Made by a program: the position numbers and the translations under genes | Notes under the pieces: generated by a model | Database searches by the model: none | The model's input: the letters and a program-made list of their open reading frames with translations, nothing else | Told to the model about the DNA's origin: nothing | Assembly (NCBI GenBank): GCA_030407315.1 | Contig: JALQPE010002266.1 | Span: forward strand, 62,001-126,000 | Source: Asparagopsis taxiformis | Taxonomy: Eukaryota; Rhodophyta; Florideophyceae; Bonnemaisoniales; Bonnemaisoniaceae | Length of the DNA stretch: 64,000 nucleotides | Direction of reading: 5' to 3' | Shown here: positions 11,501 through 22,267 of the stretch, in pieces | How the letters are laid out: each line of letters opens with the position of its first letter | How positions within the stretch are numbered: position 1 is the first letter of the stretch

Positions 11501-12833
11501 AAGACGTCGCTATCGATATCCTTGGGCCGCTGCCCGAGACTCCGCGCCAACGCCGCTTCGTACTCGTAATCGCAGACCGCTATAGCAAACTCTGCCGACT
11601 CATCGCGCTCGGACGCGTATCCGCGCTCGCCGTTGCGAAGGCATTTTGCCGAGATTGGGTGTTCGTCTATGGACCGCCGCGAACGCTACTTTCGACAATG
11701 GGCCGCAATTCCGCTCGAAGCTGTTTCAGGAGACTTGCGCGCTGATGGGTACGCGGAACATATTCACAACGACGTACCATCCGCAATCGAACGGACAAGT
11801 CGAGCGCATGAACCGCACCATCGTCGCGACGCTGCGTCATTATGTAGATGAAGAGCGCAGAGATTGGGACGAGCATTTAGACGCGCTAGCGTACGCTTAC
11901 AACCGCGCGATACACCGCTCGACGAATACGTCGCCGTTCGAACTTACGCTCACACGCTACCCCGTATCGCTGGGAACGGAACAAGTGGACACGATTCGCA
12001 GCACGCCGTTTCTCCGCATGGAATTTCTAGCGCGATTATCGGACGCCTACGTGCGCGCAGCAAACGCGCTGAAGAAGGCGCAAGCGCGGTATAAACGGGA
12101 TTTCGACCGCGGCGTACGCGCAGTGAACAAGGAAATCAAGGTGGGTGACCAAGTATACTTGGATACCCGCGCGGGAGCGACGACTCAAGCGCAGCGAGAC
12201 GAAGGAGCGCGTGCGTCGAAATTGGACTACCCCGTCTCCGGCCCTTTCCCTGTAATAGGCTGTCGCGGCCATACCTACGAAATCGCAATAGATGGCGTGC
12301 CCGAGCTCGTTAGTTCCGACCGCATCCGTGTCGCACCGCGTATTGCGACGCCCGCGCCTTCCCCGCTAGACGACGAGGAAGATGCTACCGCAACGGAAGC
12401 CGCTAACGACGCTACGCAACGCAGCGAACGCGACCTCGAAGCTTCGCGCAAAGTTAGCCCAGAGTCTGGGTACGGAACGCGCGAATTTATGATTGACAAA
12501 CTCATGGCCGAAGGCATTGACGATGCTGGGGAAGCCGTTTTCCGAGTGCGCTGGAAAGGATATTCGCCGCGCGATGATACCTGGGAACCCGTGGGCTCAC
12601 TACCCGCACCTATTGTCGCACGTTTTCGCAGGGACCTAAAGCGAACTGCTTCGAGCGCCGCCGGACGCGACACCGAGCCCGGCCGCGCTACGTCACGCAA
12701 CCGCCGGGGACCCCTGCCGAAGAGGCGCACTCCGGAAGCGACAAGCGTCACCAGGCCGCGCCGGACGCCACCCAGTCGCTCAAGTTTGCGGCTAGCGGAC
12801 AAGAGGACGCGCCACCGCCCGCCACGAAACTAA
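8531..12833 (+). pseudogene. pol: E2 Pol: protease-RT-RNase H-integrase-chromodomain, two frameshifts
   Basis: The -1 frame gives the protease (VLDTGAGPSLI near 8738). Within a GCTGC repeat at about 8817-8835 the frame moves to a second frame that carries the rest of the protease, the RT (YLDDVIIFS near 10120), RNase H (DTDASQG, then TDHNSLRW) and the integrase zinc region. At 11693-11696 one base is missing within the SDNG catalytic motif. The integrase then continues in a third frame with NGQVERMN and a chromodomain (FRVRWKGY, DDTWEP) and ends at 12833. Element P shows the expected reading at the same point. The integrase zinc motif also has AGNPG where GHxG is usual, so its second His is missing. 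Single-base lesions could be decay or sequencing error. Confidence 0.9.
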
Positions 12834-14672
12834 CGTGCAGAACCGCCGAGCCAAGAGCGGCATACGAGCCAAGGAGGGCGCCTGCAGAGCTCATGGAGAA
12901 AACGGGCCAGGACCATGAGGCTCGCTCCGACGCGTATGCGAAAAAGCGCGCCGACATATCATCCTTGCCGTCTATTTCGTGTGCCGGCAGCGCCCAGCAT
13001 TCTCGAACCGGTTCAGTCGATAACGTGACTTCGCACGAAAACGTCAGCCGCGACGTCAGACGAAGTTTCACCGCGCCCTGCGCAATTGACGTTCTATCGC
13101 TGAATGACTTGGAACGGTCGCCGCACGCAATGGAGCGACGCCGCTCGCGAGCCGCTGACGCACCCGTCCGACAGGCCGCACAGGATTCGTCGCTTGCGCG
13201 TCGCGTTACTACTCGCGTCAGCTATCCGCACGGAGGCAATCCACATTGGGCTAGACTAACTGGGAGTTGAACGCTTGCGCGAGCCTACAAACGAACGTTT
13301 TGTACTACTGGTGCTAACACGCGTCGCGCAGAACGCCGTCGATGCGTGGGAATCGAACCCACTCGCTTACGCCTTAGACGCCGCCCGCTGACCACCTGTG
13401 CGAGGTTCGGGAACCGCTGCGCAAGTCGCGCCAAGACCGCCAGGAGACACCATGTATCACTCCTCGCCCGCGCTTCGACCACTCCTCGTTCGCCACGCAA
13501 CTACTCTTCGTTCGCCCTGCAGCTACTCGTCGCCCACGCTATGCAACCCTCAATAACCGCCTACCGCCACGCAGAGGTCGCGCCATGTCACGGACTGAGA
13601 GTCTCGCTCACGTATGTCGGCGCACAACCTGGAAAATGCGTGCAAGCCCGGCACCGTCTAACTCCCTGACTGACTCTAGGAGATGTGCGATGCGCTGGAA
13701 CCAGCGATGGGTTTCGCGCGAAAATAGGGGAGCGGCTCCGAAATTGGGTGCGCAGTCTGGCCCGGCGGAATAGCAATTTGACCGTCCCGCAAAAATTGTC
13801 CCACGAGAAAATTGTTGGCGAAGGGGCACCTGGATTGCGCCGCCGCCACACTGACCCCCACGTCGTGACAAGCCGTCCCTCACTGCCGTCATTTGATTGG
13901 ACGACAACACGCGCAGACTCCAGCGAGCATCTCGAACTCGGTGGAAAGACGCAGTCACCTGGACGTACGCCGGTCTCCACCGATAATATAGTGGCATTCA
14001 CACGCGCATCTCCCCCTCAGCGAAAGCGCGGAGAATGAGGCCTAGTCTACAAAAAGAAAGAGGCGACCCACACGGGAGCCCACGAATAAGGCCCTTTCGC
14101 CCCGCTCTAGCCATGGAACAGCGGATGCGGTAGTGAGACACGAACGTAGGTAGCAAGCGAGGCGACGCGAAGTCGAAAAACGAAGGCGCGTAGCAACGAA
14201 CCGATGACGCGACCGCGAGCGAACGCGCGATGGAATTAACCCGCGGCGGCGAGAACCACGCGCGACGAACCGACGAAGCGAACGCATTACGACGATCGCG
14301 CTCCGGCGTACCGGCCGCCCCAACTCACCCCGTTCACCCCCCTCTCAAGCTCCACAACACACGCAACCCAACGCATGCTGGAAATATCGGCGCGTGTTGA
14401 TGGCCGACTTCATCCGGTTGTCCCCCGAACGGCGACGTGGACAACGGGCACATACGGCTTTGAGCCACGACACGCGCGTCCTTACCGAAGGCACACCGAC
14501 GCTTGCGTGCCTCATGATCTGGCACGCCGCGTACCGGCCGGCCCCCAGCGTCACACTACAGCGCGTGTACCAAGTGGAGGAACCAAGAGGTGGGAAGGGC
14601 GACACATAGATACCAACAAGACAAGTTTATTGCAAAGAGAATGTAATGCGTGCTAACTGAATGGAGCAAGAA
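12834..14672. other. Non-coding stretch of E2 between pol and the antisense ORF
   Basis: No frame on either strand resembles a protein. A perfect tRNA T-arm-like hairpin (GTGGGTTCGATTCCCAC, minus strand, 13346-13362) occurs but no whole tRNA could be folded around it. Otherwise nothing is recognised. Confidence 0.6.
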
Positions 14673-17495
14673 TCAGGACGGAGGTGCGCGCGTGTCATCG
14701 TCTCGACGCGTGTGACGGCTCGACGAACTACCCGCCGTATTGCGCGAACGAGCGCGGCTCGAAGCCGTATCTGCCTGGTGACCGCGTCGCCGTTCGGGAT
14801 TCAACACCCGAACGACGCGCCCATCATGTACGCCAATCCGAAGTGGAGGAATACTTGTGCGACCCGTCGAAGCCGCGGCCGCGCGCGAACGCGTCATGGG
14901 CCGTGCGCCGCCGCGTCCTGAGCCAACGCTCCCCGCAGCGCCACGTACCGCTTCTGCGCGCAACTCGCTCACGGACTGCGTTTCGCCAGCTGACTCTTTC
15001 TCGCCCACGGACCCAGTCGGGGACCGCTGCAGGAAGCCAACGACATCGTTCAACGCCGAACCCAACCGGTGCGCGCGTTCGATAGTGTCTTGAACCTTGA
15101 GCACGGTATCCCTTTCTCGCGCGCGATATTCGTCGCGCACCGCAGCGATACGAGCTGACGACCGCCCCCTTTCTGCTTCCAAATTGGCTTCGACTTCGAC
15201 GAGCGCACTCTGCGCCGTCTGCTGAGCAGTCACCGCAGCGTCACAGCGAGTTCGAAGATTCGCTAGCGCCGCCCGATCACCCTCAGCCTCCTCCCTGTAC
15301 GCCGCTGCACGACCTTGCAACTTCCCGATGTCTTCGTGCATACGCTCAATACGCGCAGCGTCTTCGTCGACCTTGCGTTTTAGCGCGGCTTCGCGCTCCT
15401 CCGATTCCGCCAACGTCTTCCGAGTCTCGCGCAGGACCGACACGGCTTCGTCACGTGCCTCAGACGCATCATCGCGCGCCTTGATGGCCTCGTCGAGCGC
15501 TCTGGTGGCCGCGCTAAGTCGCCCCAAAGCCTCGTCGCGAGCTTGCGCGACCGACGTCACGCGCGACAACGCTTCATCTCGACCCTGCTTGGCCGAAGAA
15601 AGTTGAGTTTGTAGCCCGTCTGCCGCCGACGAACCAGCGACTGCACCAGCGTCGTCACCAGCCACCGCCGTGGGCGCTTCTGCACCCTCGCCAACAACCG
15701 CCGAACCCGATGCCGCGCCGCTAGCCGTCGCCGCACTTGCACCCGCTTCGCCAGGCATGTTGGCGGCGCCTTGACCTTGAGTGGCTTTCTTCAGTTCTTG
15801 TAACTCGTTGTACACCTTTACGTACTCCGCACGCAACGCCGCGTCTAACTGCGCAACGTCGATAGGAGCCCGTGGTGCTTCGGAGAACAACGAGTGGCGC
15901 CCATCGCGGAATCGCCGGCGCTCAACGGCCAACAACGCGGCCATCCCAAGGTACTGCGCATATTCCCGCGAGTTCGTTGCGCGCATCACATGCAACTCGT
16001 TAGAAGACAACGCCGACAAGACAGCATCCACGGTAACGACGTCGCCCGCTTCTAGATGCGCGAACGCGCTACGTGAAGGGTTGCGCGGCGACTTCAATAG
16101 CAAGTGAGGGATCTCCGTATGCCTGTGAACTCCGAGCGCGCCATGCGCCCAATCCACGACGCCGCGTTCCGCGCTCCACGGTAGCCACTGACCACCTTCA
16201 TTGAAGTCCACGCCGGGAGCCACGTCGAAGACAGGCGTCTCGTCCCATGGACACGCGCGATGCTCCGACAAGAGACTTTCTAAGTGCGCGACTGAATAGG
16301 TGCCGCCACGAACGACCGCCGCAGCGCCGACGCTCTCGATACCGGCGATGAGCCGGTCGCTCAAGCGAACGAAACGACGCTCGACGAACGCGACATGAAG
16401 CCAGGCGCAGGCCACCATCACGACCCATTCGCTAAGCGCCACGGCCCAGAAGTAGGAACGCGTCTCGACCGGAACATCAAGACCAAGAAGGACAGATGGT
16501 GCATAATGGAAGACGCACGGCAGGGGAACGGACAGCGATTCGGGAGCGTCAGGCCAGTCGCGCGGGTCGTAGCGCAGGAAGAAGGAACTCACACGATCTT
16601 CTGGGAACTCGCGAAATTCGACGTCGCGATGCGTAACGAAGTAACCGGTCGTGCGACGCAAGCGCAATTCACGACGCGCCTCGGAGCGCATCCCCGCGTC
16701 GAAAAACCAAGGCTCACTAACTTCTCCCTCCCGTTCAACATCATTCCAGGGGACGCCGCCGTCCAACAAGAAACCGGCGCTAGGCGCCGCCGCCCAGGGG
16801 TCAAGATGCGCGAACTCGTCGCGGCGCATTGTGCGAAGACGCGCCAAGTGACGCACCAACCGCTCATCCGCCGCGTCCTCCAGGAAGTAAGTGTCGCAAG
16901 GAAGGTTCGAAGGTACAGCCAAGTCGCACCACGCCGCCTCGCGTCGCGCATCCCATACGGCTTGCGCGTTCTTGTGGCCAGGTAATACCGCATAGCGGTT
17001 GACATCGGCGATACGCGTCCATAGGAAACGCCGAGGAAAATATTGGACGCGACTCAATTCGGACCAAGTTGGCATCGCGCGCGGCAGGAACCGGAACGCA
17101 GAAGGGTCGTCGTAACGCGCACGCGGAGCGGCGACGGGGACGCGCTGCGCGGCCGAAGGGAGCGACACGGAAGAAGGGGCAGGTACGGAACGAAGAGGCA
17201 CGCCAACGTTGGCACGACTCCCAGCCGCGGGTGTAGCGGTTACATCCACTGTCGCAACAACACCCGATGACGCACCGACATTATCCGCGTTATGCGCACT
17301 TGACGACGCGGCAACCGGCGCGCTGGTAGACGAAGCCTGAGCCATCGACAGATAAAATGGGCTCTCGGGGCTCATAGGAGTTGGCGAAGCGGGACGCGGA
17401 GTCGCCAAGGGTGAACGTATCGGCGTCGCAGCTTCTTCGCCGGAAGGGACGCTGGCGCGCAGCCAGCTGGGGAGAGTATCGCCGTCGTGCGCCAT
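14673..17495 (-). CDS. Large antisense ORF of E2 (about 940 aa), coiled-coil protein
   Basis: The chosen start is the ATG at 17495 (GCCATGGCG, good context); the frame opens slightly upstream without an ATG. Residues 1-125 are Ala/Ser/Pro-rich. Residues about 130-540 look like a folded domain rich in Trp, Tyr and Phe (WTRIADVNRYAVLPGHKN, YFWAVALSEWVVMVACAWLH) that I do not recognise. Residues about 555-850 are a long coiled coil with heptads such as RDEALSRVTSVAQARDEALG. The C-terminus is basic and Ser/Arg-rich. It runs opposite to gag-pol, just inside the 3' LTR. Plant Tat-lineage Gypsy elements (Ogre, Retand) carry antisense ORFs in the same place, but homology is not shown. It is intact although pol is broken. 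Confidence 0.8.
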   Translation of the reverse strand: MAHDGDTLPSWLRASVPSGEEAATPIRSPLATPRPASPTPMSPESPFYLSMAQASSTSAPVAASSSAHNADNVGASSGVVATVDVTATPAAGSRANVGVPLRSVPAPSSVSLPSAAQRVPVAAPRARYDDPSAFRFLPRAMPTWSELSRVQYFPRRFLWTRIADVNRYAVLPGHKNAQAVWDARREAAWCDLAVPSNLPCDTYFLEDAADERLVRHLARLRTMRRDEFAHLDPWAAAPSAGFLLDGGVPWNDVEREGEVSEPWFFDAGMRSEARRELRLRRTTGYFVTHRDVEFREFPEDRVSSFFLRYDPRDWPDAPESLSVPLPCVFHYAPSVLLGLDVPVETRSYFWAVALSEWVVMVACAWLHVAFVERRFVRLSDRLIAGIESVGAAAVVRGGTYSVAHLESLLSEHRACPWDETPVFDVAPGVDFNEGGQWLPWSAERGVVDWAHGALGVHRHTEIPHLLLKSPRNPSRSAFAHLEAGDVVTVDAVLSALSSNELHVMRATNSREYAQYLGMAALLAVERRRFRDGRHSLFSEAPRAPIDVAQLDAALRAEYVKVYNELQELKKATQGQGAANMPGEAGASAATASGAASGSAVVGEGAEAPTAVAGDDAGAVAGSSAADGLQTQLSSAKQGRDEALSRVTSVAQARDEALGRLSAATRALDEAIKARDDASEARDEAVSVLRETRKTLAESEEREAALKRKVDEDAARIERMHEDIGKLQGRAAAYREEAEGDRAALANLRTRCDAAVTAQQTAQSALVEVEANLEAERGRSSARIAAVRDEYRARERDTVLKVQDTIERAHRLGSALNDVVGFLQRSPTGSVGEKESAGETQSVSELRAEAVRGAAGSVGSGRGGARPMTRSRAAAASTGRTSIPPLRIGVHDGRVVRVLNPERRRGHQADTASSRARSRNTAGSSSSRHTRRDDDTRAPPS

Positions 17496-17677
17496 GGCGA
17501 AAGCGACCGCGTGCGACGACGAGCGAAACAACGAATGCGAGTGACCGAGGAGAGAAGAAGGATAGAAAGAGAGAGAGAGGATCGACAGGAGAAGAGTGGT
17601 CAGAGAGAAGGAAAAGGCAAAGGATACGCAGGAAGAGATGACGCGCGGGGACGCGCTGTGATGTTAGTCGGGGGGAG
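17496..17677. other. Antisense ORF 5' region and E2 polypurine tract
   Basis: A purine-rich stretch (GAGAGAGAGAGGAT and similar) leads to GTCGGGGGGAG, which touches the 3' LTR at 17678 and is the probable plus-strand primer. Any promoter for the antisense ORF should lie here or in the 3' LTR; none is recognisable. Confidence 0.65.
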
Positions 17678-18458
17678 TGTGGTGCACTTTATGCCGCTAA
17701 CGCGAACGCGGGTTGAAGCGATATCGACGAGTTGAGTCCGCGTGCATCCGCGCTGAGTTAGTTAGTAAGCGAGCGTACGCGTGGCGAACCGATTACGTGT
17801 CACGGTGCACCTGCGCGAACGCGTGCGATTGCGAACCCGGCGCCACGTGTAGCGATTTCGACGAATTTCCCCTTTTTGGGATTTTTATGACGAAAGTCTT
17901 TTCCCCAAATATTTCCCTTTTTGCGTGCGAGCGAGCGGCCGCCGGCCGGCCACGGTAGGACAGTCTGTCCTTTAGTAGCTAGCTATTAATGGTCGTTCAG
18001 CTTCGCACCTTACCAATAAACAGCCAGCATCTTCGCAGCTACGAGTTAAGCGTTTAGCGAATCGCGAGGACCGATTGCGTTACAACGTTGCGTGCGGGTT
18101 GCTCACGATCGCCGACGTTCGCGTGCGCGCTGCGCATAAGCCGATCGTCGAACCGCGTCGCACCGCGATAGCGCGCGTTGCGTCGCACGCCACTAGGCCA
18201 GGGATTTACGACCCCTGTGTGGATCGCGTTGTGCTCGAGTTTACTCGGTGATCTCGCCCTGAGATCACGGCTTGCGCCGGCCCGCGAATCCCGTGTTGCG
18301 ATCGTTCCCTACGCGTTCCGCCGTTGTACCACCCGTTCGCCAGCGCGACCGAGCGACGCGCGAACGCAAGTTCAACCAGCGCGTTACGGTTCACCTCGCC
18401 CTGACACGGCTGCAATTCTAGAACTCCCTTAGCGATCGCCACCCCGGCTGTTCCTACA
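17678..18458 (+). repeat. 3' LTR of E2 (781 bp)
   Basis: Begins TGTGGTGCAC after the polypurine tract and ends TTCCTACA before the target duplication GTTTT (18459-18463). It is the uninterrupted reference that reveals the MITE in the 5' LTR. Confidence 0.95.
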
Positions 18459-18463
18459 GTTTT

Positions 18464-18915
18464 CCCGGAGAGGGGTTGAACAATAGGTATGTGAATACTG
18501 TTCCTGTGGGTCGTAATTCCACTTGAGTTTACGTTACTCTAGAAACCGTGCCTACTCGCTATTCCAGTGGCGGTTTTATTCTAAGTCTACTGTAAGCTAG
18601 GGTTAGTAGTTAGGAATAAATATCCAGTTAGTGACAAATCAGGACCCAATTACTGGCGCTCGCCTACCCGCGAGGTCATTGCCAATAGGCTTACATTGTA
18701 ATGTATGGCTGATCACCCTAAGTTAAAATTTGCCCCTTGTGGGGTCTTGGCCGGGGCCGATAGGCCCGGGTGGGGTTATTTGTCAGCCTTAGCTGGTCCT
18801 AAGTATGGGAAACACGCCAGTTGGCTGGTGCCTTCTGATTGGCACATCCCGTAAGTGGGTACCCAATAGGGAAGCGACACGGCTCGATCAGCGAGGACCG
18901 CCAGGCGGTACGACA
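18464..18915 (-). repeat. LTR of element M, part 2, joined to the MT-SET gene
   Basis: Continues the M LTR interrupted at 4964 and ends ...GGTACGACA at 18915. The next bases, GTAAC (18916-18920), are the target duplication. The second MT-SET copy has uninterrupted GTAAC at 58493-58497, which proves the insertion point. Confidence 0.8.
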
Positions 18916-21607
18916 GTAACATGCTTCCTTCGCCACTACAGGCGCCGCAGCGCGGGGAACCAAGCGCCTTCGTTCTTGCTCCACCGGAAACGTTCGAGGT
19001 ATTGATGTATTTCCAAGCGTTGTCTATCATCCGAAATCACAACAAGAACTGCCGCGTCGCCGAATAGGCGACGCGGCCGAAGAGGGGAACGAAGCCGCAC
19101 GCGCCCCAGCCCATCGGAAAAGCACTAATCGAGCTTATTACGTGGTTCAAGTTTTATACCATGCTTGGACCGATTTGGCCTTCGCCGCAAAGTTTTCCAG
19201 CTTCGAAGAGTTGATGGCGCCGTACATCATTTTCGACAGCAGTGAGCATTGGTTTGACGTGCTCGATGAAGGTCTATTCGCACCGATGGAGCAGAAGCTA
19301 GATCTCTACCACGACAAAGCTCCCCTATCTCATCCTGATGGATATGGTGGAAAAGTAGAGACAAGAACCAGTGCGCAGCACAGTGCATTTAGGTACCTTG
19401 TGAGGAAGTTCTTCGACCGGTTGCAGTTTCTTATCGTCAACCCGGACCTGTACACCTGGCCGGAGTCCGACCGCTGGGGGGCGCTGGAAATATACTTGTC
19501 AAGCGGAAATCCGGACAAGCTGCCAGCGTACTTTGACACCCTCGACGAAGACGTTATGGCTGTCCTCCGCCCGGCACCACAAGCCGCGGACGCAGAAAAG
19601 GTCCCCAAGCCGGTTGATGACACTCCCACTCGTCGCAACACAGGAGGGAAAGGCTTGGTTCCGTCGACAAGATACACAACCAGGCTTCAACTTGGGCCTG
19701 GGAGGACCAGTCTTACTGCCCAAGGGCCGTCTCCCCCGTCACCGTCACCCCATGCGACAGAAGAGCAGGAAAGTGAAGGGCAGGCTCTCGCAAAGGACTT
19801 TCTTTCGAAAATGAGTCAGTATTGCCGGGTGTACGACGTCCCTTTCGAAAATTTGGTCAGTGCCGACGAGAGCCGAGAACACGTGCCCATCACGGGCAAC
19901 GTTCAGCTCATTCTGACTGATCCGCCCTACAATGTTCGTCGGAAGAGGAACGATTCCAACTCTTCGTACGACAGGCTAACTGCAGAAGATATGCAGGCTA
20001 GCATCGAAGTGTTTGACGAGCTGTTGCGCCCCGGTGGCCACGGCATCGTGTTCTGCTCCGTTTTGCAGTTCTACGAATGGTTCCATTACTTGGAAACGTA
20101 CAAAGGACCGCAGTCAGAAGGCCCAACCGATGCTGCTGCCAGTGATGACGGGTCGGATGAAGAAGAGGTTACGTCCATGAATTCGGACTCCGAAGCATCG
20201 CAGCACAGTGGCGAAGAAAGTGCGGATGAGGATGAAGAGGAGGACGAGGAGGACGAGGAGGACGTCGTTCGGAATTCATTTTTCTTCGTTGACGAGGTAC
20301 CTCTGTTGTTTGTCCGACTACCTGGGCACCTCTATCAAATGCCGGGGCGGAAGAGGTACCAACGCATGAACATGGCAGAGGTCGCTATCCACTTCTGGAA
20401 GCGAGGTGTTCCGTTCAAGACCGAAAGCGAGATGGTGGCCTATAGGAACCACGGATACATGGACGGCACGTACCCGGCGTGGTGCAACGTCACCATCAAT
20501 ATGCCCGCCATCGATTCGAATGAGATGGTGTGGCGAACAAGGAGCACAACCGGTGCTACGGTCAGAGTTCGTGCAGAGCAGAAGAGCGTCGCTCTCATGA
20601 TGGAGTTGATCAGCCAGCATTCACAGCCTGGTGATATTGTTGTCGATCCATTCTCTGGCACTTTCGCAACGGGAAAAGCAGCTATGAGCTTGCCTGAGCA
20701 CCGTGTTTTCGTCGGCAGTGACATGGACAAATTGTGTGTGGCACGATCGCTTCCAAAGCTGTGTGCTCTCATGTCACGTGTAATTCTTTCAAACAACACT
20801 GACATGAGGGTCACGACAGAAGCGAAACAGAGTGCGGAGAAGTTCTTGTCGTCCCCCTCTGTCACGATGCGTACACAGAGGGAACGCAGGATCATCGAAC
20901 CCCCACCTGGCCTTCCCCTGTACCAGAGGTTCCCGAAATATATTCGGCAGTACCTCTGGCAGCTGTGCCCAGAGTCGATTGCGTCGCACGAGCACATGGA
21001 AAAACCGGTACATTATTGGCCACCTTCCCTGCGCCGCTGGTTGCAAACTGAAAACCCTCGCGTGATGCGGGCACACGATTGTGTTGCGAAAAAATTGAGC
21101 GTTCGACCATCGCTGATTAAGCATCCAAATGCAGGAAGAGGGCTCTTCGCTGAACAGACATTTAATGTTGGCGACGAAGTATGTGCATACTACGGAACTG
21201 TTGTGTACTCTGATATGAGCAAGGAGTCGATGAGGTTCGCGTACGGAGAGGGTCACATGGCGATAACGAAGGAAACATTCTTGATGTATGCCATCAAGCT
21301 GTATGCAACAGCAGAGGACGACGAAAACATCGAGCATCCAATTTGGATTGTTCCGGCTCCGTTCTGTTCGGCGCAGTTCATCAACGACCCGCGGTATTTG
21401 CGAGGTGAGGACACTCCGGCGGAAGACACCAGGCGGATGGCCAACGTCGAGTTTGTCGAGAACTACAGCAGCGGTTCGACGGGGAAGAAGCTCAAGGCGA
21501 AGGACCTAGAAAATCCGAAGATCATTGTAGTACGTGCAATCCGCGATATCTGTCCGGGGCAGGAGCTCTACGTTCATTATGGGACAGCGTTTAGGGCATG
21601 GAATTAG
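18916..21607 (+). pseudogene. MT-SET copy A: DNA methyltransferase-SET fusion, 5' end lost
   Basis: Nearly identical to the intact gene at 57979-61176 from its codon about 172 onward. The first ~170 codons are cut off by element M. One C is missing at about 19049 (AAGAACTGCC against AAGAACCTGCC in copy B), so the long frame starts only at about 19142. The DPPY motif, the VDPFSGT motif, the acidic tract (a few residues longer than in copy B) and the SET domain (GRGLFAEQ, QFINDPRY, GQELYVHYG) are all retained. Gene 2 follows after 660 bp, as in copy B. See copy B for function. Without a promoter and N-terminus this copy is probably dead. Confidence 0.9.
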
Positions 21608-21836
21608 GGTCACGAAAGATGTTTTCATTTCGACTACAAATAAAGCTACGTTCCAGAGTTGAAGTATATCATATAATGCAGCATGTCCAGCCACCATTAG
21701 TCCAGGGTGAAACCTATTCAGCAGTACTCGCCTGTCAAAAACCAATCGTTCACACTCCAGGTGCACTTCGTCCGAGCAGTGAACCTGACTGCTTGGTTGC
21801 TGTTATGCGTGCAGATGCAAAATACAAGACCAAGTT

Positions 21837-22033
21837 GAAATGGACGCCCGGTGGATGTCCAGCTCAGTTGCATTGCTGTCCAGCCCAGAAATTCTACAAT
21901 TCAGGGCAGAAAAAAATATTGCAAAAAACATCGATTTCAGCGGGTCGATTGTGCCGTACGGCACACCCCCATCTCAAAAACATGTTCACATGTGCATGTT
22001 TTTGAGAATAGCCCAAATTTTAATTCAAATCAG
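21837..22033 (-). repeat. PR palindromic repeat A1
   Basis: One of twelve copies of a ~200-bp repeat made of successive palindromes: GGACGTCC-like arms around CGGTGG, GCCC-GAAATT...AATTTCTGGGC, the perfect GTGCCGTACGGCAC, and a CTCAAAAACATG...CATGTTTTTGAG hairpin. It lies about 230 bp after MT-SET A and before gene 2. Confidence 0.9.
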
Positions 22034-22267
22034 GACGTCTTCCGGACATAGGGGTGCTCGCGGCCTAGCTTGACAGCTGTAATTGTACCTCATTAAATAC
22101 TGTTGATGACTGCCTACCGTATACAATCTGGGCTGTTGGCGTATTCTCCGGTACTTGACCTGACCTGAACGTTCATCGCAGACCGTTGTGGTTACCGACA
22201 CTATACAGCAATCTTTTTTGTATCTCGTGCAACTCAATCCTTCCATCGCTTCCGGGAAGGCTTCATT

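Larger units (their letters stand above)
4965..18458 (+). mobile_element. 13.5-kb Ty3/Gypsy chromovirus-type retrotransposon E2
   Basis: Two LTRs (4965-6007 and 17678-18458) begin TGTGGTGCAC and end TTCCTACA. They are flanked by the 5-bp target duplication GTTTT (4960-4964 and 18459-18463). Inside, in order: a primer binding site, gag with a zinc knuckle, a -1 frameshift signal, pol (protease, reverse transcriptase, RNase H, integrase, chromodomain), about 1.8 kb without genes, a large antisense ORF, a polypurine tract and the 3' LTR. The LTRs are nearly identical apart from a MITE in the 5' copy, so insertion was fairly recent. Pol carries two frameshifts, so this copy is probably not autonomous. 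It sits inside an LTR of element M. Confidence 0.95.

Noticed and set aside
13346..13362. tRNA gene on the minus strand
   Set aside because: A perfect T-arm is present, but no anticodon or acceptor stem pairs around it.
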